Source: Neochlamydia sp. AcF84 (GTDB lineage Bacteria; Chlamydiota; Chlamydiia; Chlamydiales; Parachlamydiaceae). From it: a stretch of 63,140 bases of DNA. The notes beneath the pieces were generated by a model, which saw nothing but the letters and a program-made list of their open reading frames with translations, was not told where the DNA came from and made no database searches. Positions 29,901 to 36,312 of the stretch are shown one piece after another (positions within the stretch are counted from its first letter, which is position 1; each line of letters starts with the position of its first letter). The translations under genes were made by a program, and so were the position numbers. Where the stretch lies: assembly GCF_011087585.1 (NCBI RefSeq), contig NZ_VJOT01000074.1, positions 1 to 63,140 on the forward strand, given 5' to 3'.

Positions 29901-31174
29901 TTCATAATAGTCCAGAAGCGCTCAAGGCACTCTTCAAGCTAGGCGAGCCTGCTCATCATCCAGAGGCAGGGACTTTACTCCTTCTTTCTGAATCGGCCTG
30001 CTATAGTCAGCATCGGCAGAATGCCGATCTCTCTTCCGAAGAAAGTTCTTCCGATGAATCGTCTATCGATTGGGGTGTAAATAGCGAAGATGATTCTTCA
30101 GAAGACTTTAGCTACAGCGAGTCAGAAGAAGTTGAAGAAGAATCACCTATGGAAAGGTTCTGCGGACATGTAGCTAAATATTGGTCCGCGGGCTTTTACG
30201 AAGAACCCGATTATTTAGATGATGAAGGAGAGTGGATTAAAAATCCATCCTTTCAACCCCTCCCCCGTAATGATACATCATACCTACATCAAGCCGTTTT
30301 GTTAAATCGAAGAGACTGCTTATACATACTATTGGATCAATATGAAGAACCGCAGATGATCAATTTTTGCAATGACTGCGAAGAAACACTTCTGCACTTA
30401 GGTATATTGGTAGAGGCAACTGATGTGGTGGAGCTTTTGCTTGATAAAGGCGCTTTGGTTAATATGGAGGACTATTGGGGGGAAACGCCCCTACATAATG
30501 TGGCCTATACGGGAAATATTCAACTGGCAGAGTTACTTCTACAGAGAGGGGCAAACCCTAATACATTAAGTACAGCCGGATTAACCCCTTTACAAATCGC
30601 TGTTGTTCGCTTAGATCTACAAATGGTGAAATTATTTCTAACGTATGAAGGTGATTTATCCATAAAACCCTTCCACTCAGAAGAAATAACAGCCGCGGAT
30701 CTTTTGGATCATCTCAATTACAACAATCCACAAGAGAAGATGGAGGAGTTTGTGATAGAATTGATTGAAACACTCCATTTCGGTTGGAATCAAGAAATGA
30801 ATGAAATCGATGAGGACAAGCGAGAAATCGTTGTAGATTTGATGACACTTATTGAACACCGTGCTCAATTATCTGAAGAAGTGCCAGAGTTTGATTATTA
30901 TGATTCGGAAACAGAACTAGACTACACTCTTAACACATATAATTCAAAAATTGGTGAACTGACATCTGATATTTTAGATGATCCTGAACGCATTGCAAAA
31001 GTATTGGAATCAGAGGCAGTTGCTAATCTTAAACAAGACCTTGTAAAGGACTGGCTTGAAGAGGCAGATGAAGAACAGTATCAAAACCTTAAGGATTACG
31101 CCGAGGAGTACGATGATCCAGAAACACTCGCATGGATTCAAGAATATGAGCCAGAATCCGAGGAGGATGTTTGA
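26960..31174 (+). CDS. OTU protease - PD-(D/E)XK nuclease - STAND NTPase - ankyrin repeat giant protein
   Basis: A 1404-residue multidomain protein. Residues 50-285: OTU-type cysteine protease with Asp62 and Cys65 in VPGDRDCFFHAV and His276 in GTNHFLRL (deubiquitinase fold). Residues ~315-400: PD-(D/E)XK nuclease resembling Cap4/DUF4297, with GYRGTIYQ, NLDDIIIV (Asp357) and FQVKHY (Gln376-x-Lys378). Residues ~615-790: STAND/AAA-type NTPase with the lead-in RRKELDELE, Walker A GDKGIGKS (639-646), Walker B LIVLDSAE (691-698) and LARIPFYL. Residues 1020-1065: acidic Ser/Glu/Asp linker. Residues ~1105-1235: ankyrin repeats (ETLLHLGILVEATDVVELLL, ETPLHNVAYTGNIQLAELLL, LTPLQIAVVRLDLQMVKLFL). The end is acidic. 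There is no signal peptide. It stands alone. Domain assignment is by motif reading. Function (host-directed effector, toxin or immune receptor) is open. Confidence 0.8.
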   Translation: MDMSSCDHLLAWQLQVHEYKKCLQANSPNSSGNVEGSLQGRTFWRLSQGKTLNYKVRNVPGDRDCFFHAVNKRNLSRDSLIKKLEAKAQDKDVRKAFASEIRQFLYLGCTGGHEDSAEQEAFKNIVEEEFRALIKKLAQSENILRELINKAREELGKEDTKGRRPDELLELLQGNESTLAQEFSNAYQTRMKIDKEIISYCSDESIYKAYVKYYLQIGRGYIPFARRLEGEDFKTPIDIINELFQMNIQVFLEDRSRVTKKQPGHPIPILHNGTNHFLRLEEQDPHVVMNPRIGEIIDKKPPSAKPKEFEMDPLLQAGYRGTIYQLLVLIAKITELLVQRTSFEAMFEAKGNGNLDDIIIVHKNEKNIDCKLQAFQVKHYEAKISAELFINKKNEKTKKKNSKNAKMHIGKFFHGWLSLKEKYPTLKDEDRESIIYTNTTLDSTLNKCVKNDVFSEKFIEGKESVNLQTRRIKGKNFYTIIEDQAWDYLKDKKLYPEIVEKRKKALFQQFLRSFRFKVGEKDYDPLIKSIIANLSIICDKRFGEVHPGQLFPHLYYAIGEWFVHNHKGSRNTSELTNDILIELMDSYQIRFHDAVKLQGVTEATLSNISYTCENQIIRRKELDELEHAMSKPGLVTVVGDKGIGKSGLVKQALAKRLPLEYLFISTEALIKDIKLKKKILKVLEQVEMVRLIVLDSAEALLPPFPKDDVQHLLRSLLQSQRTVILTLTPIAYDELAIQQVSHRLDVQPLPIEALLKVFPQLKPYQEIGPLIELARIPFYLKIILELISQNQEELNRIVKAKNTALDAQLIKQVVKGRDKNLGKERQMVWKQLASTLAQSLERTRNVVALKQTSIVVLKDGRYVFSHDLFFEHGLMAFWLDDWRLSCIKQKTLNFWKKLPKYLEFNSPIAVLAKWFSLHKEKLEPDLLEHAKELSTAPVFESIVAMAIVTEDKKLLEALLEHRNEGPMQKRAVDSNVMLAIFHNSPEALKALFKLGEPAHHPEAGTLLLLSESACYSQHRQNADLSSEESSSDESSIDWGVNSEDDSSEDFSYSESEEVEEESPMERFCGHVAKYWSAGFYEEPDYLDDEGEWIKNPSFQPLPRNDTSYLHQAVLLNRRDCLYILLDQYEEPQMINFCNDCEETLLHLGILVEATDVVELLLDKGALVNMEDYWGETPLHNVAYTGNIQLAELLLQRGANPNTLSTAGLTPLQIAVVRLDLQMVKLFLTYEGDLSIKPFHSEEITAADLLDHLNYNNPQEKMEEFVIELIETLHFGWNQEMNEIDEDKREIVVDLMTLIEHRAQLSEEVPEFDYYDSETELDYTLNTYNSKIGELTSDILDDPERIAKVLESEAVANLKQDLVKDWLEEADEEQYQNLKDYAEEYDDPETLAWIQEYEPESEEDV

Positions 31175-31325
31175 GCTTATCTCGACAGCGATGTAAGACT
31201 TACAAACAAGACATAATTTTCTACCAACTCGTGTTAGGCAACCAAAAGAAGGCTTAGATGAATCTCCAAGTTTTTCTAGACGGGGATTAAGGAACGCGGC
31301 TAACAAACTGCTACCTTCTGAATAA
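31175..31325 (+). pseudogene. possible detached 3' tail of the OTU/ankyrin gene
   Basis: After the TGA at 31172-31174 the same frame stays open for 13 codons (beginning AYLDSDVRLTNK). From 31200 the +1 frame is open for about 40 codons to TAA at 31323-31325, encoding a basic segment that includes RQPKEGLDESPSFSRRG and LRNAANKLL. This may be the former C-terminus of the upstream gene, cut off by a stop and an indel, or an unrelated remnant. Confidence 0.35.
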
Positions 31326-31442
31326 CACATTCAAATTACGTTAAGTAAAACGCTAGGGTAATGGGGTTACTCGTCCGCTAGAAGGCAAGGTTCTACTTTC
31401 TAATTAAACGCTAAGACGGTGAGCTACGTAATACGCGCCAGC

Positions 31443-31490
31443 TAATCGATGAAAGATCGATTAAGAAGTCTCCCCCCCCCCCCCCCTTCT
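31443..31490. repeat. 8-bp perfect hairpin followed by a C15 homopolymer
   Basis: TAATCGAT (31443-31450) and ATCGATTA (31456-31463) form a perfect stem with loop GAAAG. Nine bases later comes a run of 15 C (31472-31486), flanked by AGAAG and CTTCT. Such tracts are slippage-prone. Here it is not inside a recognised gene. Confidence 0.7.
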
Positions 31491-31695
31491 ATACAGTTTT
31501 AAGCAACTCCTTATGTAACTCCATACTTTATAAAACCATTTCCTTAAGTAGAGAGACAGCTTTTAGAGGATAGGGTATACAGACTTAGTGTTTATTAAGC
31601 GCATTATATCTTTTAAATCTTAAATATTTACCTTTATTTGAAGGGCACCTTTTCCTGTTTATTACTTAGCCTGAATGGCTTCTTAGTGGGTAACA

Positions 31696-32535
31696 TTAGT
31701 ACTTGGAGGGTTCAAATTGTAGACTTACCCACCCTTGTTCCTCTTGCTCTTTAAGCACTTTCCATCCCCAAGCTTGGGCTAAATGGATGTAATCCTGCTT
31801 TTGCTCAGATAAGATACCTGATACTAGGCAAATATCATGGCGACCATGAAGACATTTCAATGCTTCCCAAGCATTCTGCTGCTCAGTCATAATCATGTTC
31901 ATTAAAATTACAGGCGGTGCAGAGAGAGAAGAGAGTATAAAATCTTGAGGGAGGCTAATGGTTACCTTATCCTGCATCTTATTTAGCAGAGCATTCTCTT
32001 GGCAATGTTTTAAAGCTTCAGGATCAATGTCCAGAGCATACACATGTTTTGCTCCTAAAGCGACTGAACATAAAGCTAAGACTCCACTGCCGCAGCCGAT
32101 ATCTACGACCTCTTTCCCCCATACATTATCATTTAACATATCCACTATTAATCGGGTAGTAGGATGAGAAAGGTCCCCAAAGCCAGCTCCTGGCCTAAGT
32201 TTAAGCTGCTTTCCGTAAGAAGAGCAGGCATGCGGTAAATCAATATGCACGCAGCCATCATAAAAATTAAGGCCATGAGCTTCCCATTGTGACTGCCAAT
32301 CAATTTCTCCTAGCTCACTAAGCTCAACAAATTGAATGAAAGGGAAAAGCTTAAGTAAAGACTTAACGGTCAGCTCATTCTCTGCCAAAATATAAATGCG
32401 AGGAAAAGCTTTAAAATCTTCTTCTATATAAAGAGGGGTTAAGCCTGCCTCTTGCAGCGATTCCCATGCTTCATCTAAAGGGGTTTCATTTTTAACATGT
32501 AAAGCAAAACAGGGAAAAGGCTTTATCTCATTCAT
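31696..32535 (-). CDS. prmA: ribosomal protein L11 methyltransferase-like enzyme
   Basis: A 279-residue class I SAM-dependent methyltransferase. The SAM-binding motif is VVDIGCGSGVLAL, preceded by the PrmA-type LRPGAGFGDLSHPTT block (normally GxAFGTGxHxTT). HVYALDIDPEALKHCQENA is motif II. The N-terminal ~110 residues fit the L11-recognition domain in length but are divergent. PrmA trimethylates ribosomal protein L11. The altered GAGFGDLSHPTT means another protein substrate cannot be excluded. Confidence 0.75.
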   Translation of the reverse strand: MNEIKPFPCFALHVKNETPLDEAWESLQEAGLTPLYIEEDFKAFPRIYILAENELTVKSLLKLFPFIQFVELSELGEIDWQSQWEAHGLNFYDGCVHIDLPHACSSYGKQLKLRPGAGFGDLSHPTTRLIVDMLNDNVWGKEVVDIGCGSGVLALCSVALGAKHVYALDIDPEALKHCQENALLNKMQDKVTISLPQDFILSSLSAPPVILMNMIMTEQQNAWEALKCLHGRHDICLVSGILSEQKQDYIHLAQAWGWKVLKEQEEQGWVSLQFEPSKY

Positions 32536-32767
32536 CAGCTAACCGGGAAAGTCTGTTTGCTTAGTTTTTCTTCAGAAAGCATTTATCTCCCCTCTCCTCT
32601 TTTTAATCTAGAGGTAATCACAACTAACAAAGAGTGGTTAAGCAAATATGCCTCTTCATAAAATTTTCGAGCTTGATTACAAATGATTATAGAAGCCATC
32701 AGCTATAAATAAAGGGTAAAGGACTAAAAGAAGCTTTCCATTTTAAAATTATTGGATACCAGGGAAC

Positions 32768-34195
32768 TTATAAGGCGTTTTCTTCTTCTTCAAAATCTTC
32801 ATAAGCCTGTACGATTTCATCATCTTCTTGAAGCTTTGCAGGAGACTGAAGCTGACTTTTGGCCTTTCGTTCAGAGAAAGTAGTTTTTTTCTTTCCTTTT
32901 ACATAGAGTTCTAAAGGAACTCCTAAAAATCCATAAGTTTCACGGAACTGATTATAGAGATATTTCTTATAACTTTCACTCATCAGGTCAGGATAATTAA
33001 CAAAGAGGATGAACTTGGGGGGCTGTACATCAACTTGCGCCATGTAGTAAATCCTTAAGCGTTTACCGCCGATCATGGGAGGATGATTCTTCTGTAGCGC
33101 GCTTTCAATAAATTTATTAAGCTGATGCGTGGGAATACGTTTTAAAGAATGCTCTTGCACGCTTTTGATTTCTTCAAAGAGCTTTTCAACATTCCTGCCG
33201 GTGGTAGCCGACATAAAGATCTTAGGACAATGGCGTAGAAAAGAGACCTCCTCATTAATATCTTTTAAACAATGCTCCATACGAAAACCTTTGACCAGAT
33301 CCCATTTATTAAATACCAGAATACATCCTTTGCCACTTTCTTCAATTTTATTAGCAATCTTCTTATCCTGAACGGTCATGCCCTGTTGAGCATCTAACAT
33401 CAACACACAAATATCTGCACGTTCAATCGCCCTTTCCGTACGAATAGCTGCAAATTTGTCTACCACTTCATGTTCAGCATGCTTGCGTCGTATACCGGCT
33501 GTATCAATTAGGCGAAAATGATCTTCTTGGTGCGTTACAGAGACATCTACACTATCCCTAGTCGTACCTGGAATGGGACTCACAATGCACCGCTCTTCAT
33601 CTAATAAAAAATTAATAAGTGAGGATTTCCCTACATTGGGACGCCCAACAATGGCTACTTTGGTAGCCAAATCCTCTTCTGCTTGCAAGTCGCTTTGCTC
33701 TAGGTCTTCAAAAGCTTCCTCTAAAAGCTCAGCCATGTGCCAGCCTTGCGCAGCAGAGACTGAAATCATCTTCTTAATTCCTAGAGAGTGAAATTCATGC
33801 AACAGATATTCTTGGGCTCCATTATCAATCTTATTGACAGCCAAGCAAACAGGCTTTTTAGTTTTTAGTAAAATTTTCGAGATTTCTTTATCTAGCTTAG
33901 TAATTCCCAAATGAGCGTCTACTACCATTACAATTGTGTCGGCTTCTTCAATTGCTACTTCCGCTTGGCGTAAAATATGCTCATTAAAATCTGCTTGCGA
34001 ATGGTAATCCATCCCGCCAGTATCGATCACTTCAAAAGCTCTACCAAAAAATTCAGCTTTACTATACAAACGATCGCGTGTAATTCCTTCAGCTTCATCA
34101 ACAATGGCGATCTTCTTTTTACAGATACGATTAAAAAGAGCGGATTTTCCTACGTTAGGTCGTCCTACAATAGCTAGTTTAGGTAAATGGGTCAT
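32768..34195 (-). CDS. der: ribosome biogenesis GTPase Der (EngA)
   Basis: About 475 residues with two tandem GTPase domains. Each has a G1 motif (GRPNVGKSALF near the start and GRPNVGKSSLI in the second) and matching G3/G4 motifs (DTGG, NKID; DTAG, NKWD). A C-terminal KH-like domain (KNHPPMIGGKRLRIYYMAQV) and a charged acidic tail follow. Der acts in 50S subunit assembly. ATG at 34195 (MTHLPKLAIVGRP) is chosen because the G1 motif normally starts a few residues from the N-terminus. An upstream in-frame ATG at 34231 has no ribosome binding site. Confidence 0.94.
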   Translation of the reverse strand: MTHLPKLAIVGRPNVGKSALFNRICKKKIAIVDEAEGITRDRLYSKAEFFGRAFEVIDTGGMDYHSQADFNEHILRQAEVAIEEADTIVMVVDAHLGITKLDKEISKILLKTKKPVCLAVNKIDNGAQEYLLHEFHSLGIKKMISVSAAQGWHMAELLEEAFEDLEQSDLQAEEDLATKVAIVGRPNVGKSSLINFLLDEERCIVSPIPGTTRDSVDVSVTHQEDHFRLIDTAGIRRKHAEHEVVDKFAAIRTERAIERADICVLMLDAQQGMTVQDKKIANKIEESGKGCILVFNKWDLVKGFRMEHCLKDINEEVSFLRHCPKIFMSATTGRNVEKLFEEIKSVQEHSLKRIPTHQLNKFIESALQKNHPPMIGGKRLRIYYMAQVDVQPPKFILFVNYPDLMSESYKKYLYNQFRETYGFLGVPLELYVKGKKKTTFSERKAKSQLQSPAKLQEDDEIVQAYEDFEEEENAL

Positions 34196-34311
34196 AACTT
34201 TATCGATTTTAATGTTTAGTTGGCAAATCATAACATTTTTAAACGTTAAAAATAAATAGACTTTTCTATAAATTTAATTTAGTATGGTTATGTAAAAACG
34301 AATTTCTTTTT

Positions 34312-36171
34312 ATGGGCGCCAATTACCTTTCAGATGACATCTCCTTTTCTCTTTTAAAGAGGGAAATTTCGGCTTATTCTTGGAACACTTTCCGCAGTGA
34401 TGCAATCGCTGCTCTAACCGTGGCCTTGATTACTTTGCCTCAAGCGATGGCAGCAGCTCTTCTTGCCGGCCTGCCTTTATCGAGTGGCCTTTTTGCAGCC
34501 ATCTATTCCTCTATCTTAGCGAGCCTATTAGGATCTTCACCTCAACTTGTCGTAGGCCCTAGTAACGCCATCGCTATTTTGGTACAAGCAGGTACAGCAG
34601 AAGTTCTTTATCATCATTATCGTGAAGTGGTGGGGGTAGACCGCGACATTATTGCTCTGCAAATCTTAACTCAGTTAACTTTTTTAACCGGTTTTCTACA
34701 GATCGTAGCAGCAGGATGTAAATTAGGAAGGCTTACCCAATTTGTCAGCTATACGGTTATTATAGGATATATTGTCGGCACTGCCCTTGCAATGGTAATT
34801 ACTCAATCCTACGTTCTGCTAGGCCTCAGCTTCATGCCCGGCGTCCATTCACTGTATGAACGAGGGGCCTATCTTTTAGCTCAATGGCGTAGCATCCATA
34901 TTCCTACGACTTTGATAGGAATGGCAAGCTTAACCTTGCTTATTTTTTTAAGACGTACCAATCAGCGTATTCCTGCAGCTTTTCTCTCTTTGATCTTTGC
35001 TGCTGTAAGCGTTTATCTCCTACAGATTCCTGCTATAGGCAATTTTATTGATCATTTCTTTGCCTTTGATGCCCAGCAATCTGTGCATAAAATTCTTTTA
35101 GTAGAAGACACGGGGGAATTAAAAAACGCTATTCCTCATGTTAAGCTATTCTTTTTTAATACCGGGATTATGAATGAATTGCTTCCTGTCTCTTTTGCTA
35201 TTGCGCTCTTAAGTATCATGGAAACTACTTCGGCTGCCAAATCAATCGCTGCAGAGACAGGCCACGCCTTCTCAATCAATCAAGAGATTTTTGGAATGGG
35301 GATGGGTAACCTACTAGCCTCTTTTATTGGAGCCATGCCTATCTCAGGCAGTGCTTCACGCAGTAACCTTAATGCTACCTTGGGAGCCAAAACACGCTTC
35401 GCTAGTATTATGAACTCATTAATTGTTGCCTTATTGCTAGGAGCTTTTGTCTTTTTCATCACGAAGATTCCTTTAACAACTTTTGCTGCCATTTTATTAA
35501 TCACCGCTGCCAATCTTGTAAATCCTAAACAATTCCTTGTATGCATGAAAGCGACTAATTCGGATGCCTTAGTTTTGTGGGCTACCATCTTGTCATGCCT
35601 ATTCTTTAGTCTAGATGTTGCCTTCTACATTGGTATCATCATTTCGATTACATTATATCTAAAAAAAGCCGCTATTCCACAACTAATCGAATATGATTTT
35701 GACCAGGCAGGTGAGCTTATTAACCTCGATAGATCTCGTGCTCATAAAGAAAAAAACATACGTTTCATCAAAGTAGAAGGAGAGCTTTTCTTTGGGGCAG
35801 CCGATTTGTTTCAATCCACATTGAAGTCCATTACAGAAGATGATAACAAAACTAAAGTTATCATTTTACAACTAAAAAATGCGCGCGATATTGATGCCAC
35901 CTCCTGCCTTGCCTTGCAACAGCTGAATAATTATCTTAAAAATTCAGAGCGCCACTTAATCACTTGTGGAATTACGCCTCCTTTATGGGATGTATTTTGT
36001 GCCTCAGGGATTATTGAATCGCTAGGTAAGGAAAACCTTTTTGTCTTTGATGAACGGCAGCCTCAGCATCATATGTTAAAGGCTTTATCACGCGCCCATG
36101 AACTTGTCAGCTATTCATCAACTTCTCCAGAAGTAGAAACGCTTTTTACAAGCTTACCGACTGCCCCCTAA
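34312..36171 (+). CDS. second SulP-family anion transporter with STAS domain
   Basis: A 619-residue membrane transporter. The membrane part shows SDAIAALTVALITLPQAMAAA and SSPQLVVGPSNAIAILV, followed by ~11 hydrophobic segments. The STAS domain covers about residues 485-590 (IRFIKVEGELFFGAADLFQS, RDIDATSCLALQQL). It differs clearly from the SulP protein at 18300, so the two are old paralogues with possibly different anions. It is divergent from der with a ~115-bp gap. Confidence 0.88.
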   Translation: MGANYLSDDISFSLLKREISAYSWNTFRSDAIAALTVALITLPQAMAAALLAGLPLSSGLFAAIYSSILASLLGSSPQLVVGPSNAIAILVQAGTAEVLYHHYREVVGVDRDIIALQILTQLTFLTGFLQIVAAGCKLGRLTQFVSYTVIIGYIVGTALAMVITQSYVLLGLSFMPGVHSLYERGAYLLAQWRSIHIPTTLIGMASLTLLIFLRRTNQRIPAAFLSLIFAAVSVYLLQIPAIGNFIDHFFAFDAQQSVHKILLVEDTGELKNAIPHVKLFFFNTGIMNELLPVSFAIALLSIMETTSAAKSIAAETGHAFSINQEIFGMGMGNLLASFIGAMPISGSASRSNLNATLGAKTRFASIMNSLIVALLLGAFVFFITKIPLTTFAAILLITAANLVNPKQFLVCMKATNSDALVLWATILSCLFFSLDVAFYIGIIISITLYLKKAAIPQLIEYDFDQAGELINLDRSRAHKEKNIRFIKVEGELFFGAADLFQSTLKSITEDDNKTKVIILQLKNARDIDATSCLALQQLNNYLKNSERHLITCGITPPLWDVFCASGIIESLGKENLFVFDERQPQHHMLKALSRAHELVSYSSTSPEVETLFTSLPTAP

Positions 36172-36312
36172 TCTAAAACAATCTATTTATCACTTACTCA
36201 CCCGCCCACGCTTTTTTAAAAATTTGCCTCACCATCACAATATAAATATTTAGCTTCTCTAAGCTTTATACTCGCACAGCTTTTCTCTTTATAATATATT
36301 TTATATCTATTT

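Noticed and set aside
31010-31330. Minus-strand 106-codon frame over the end of the OTU gene
   Set aside because: Mostly antisense to a supported gene, hydrophobic and Cys-rich by frame artefact, no start signal.
31443-31490. Hairpin plus homopolymer as a Rho-independent terminator
   Set aside because: The tract is C on the plus strand, not T, so it does not fit intrinsic termination.
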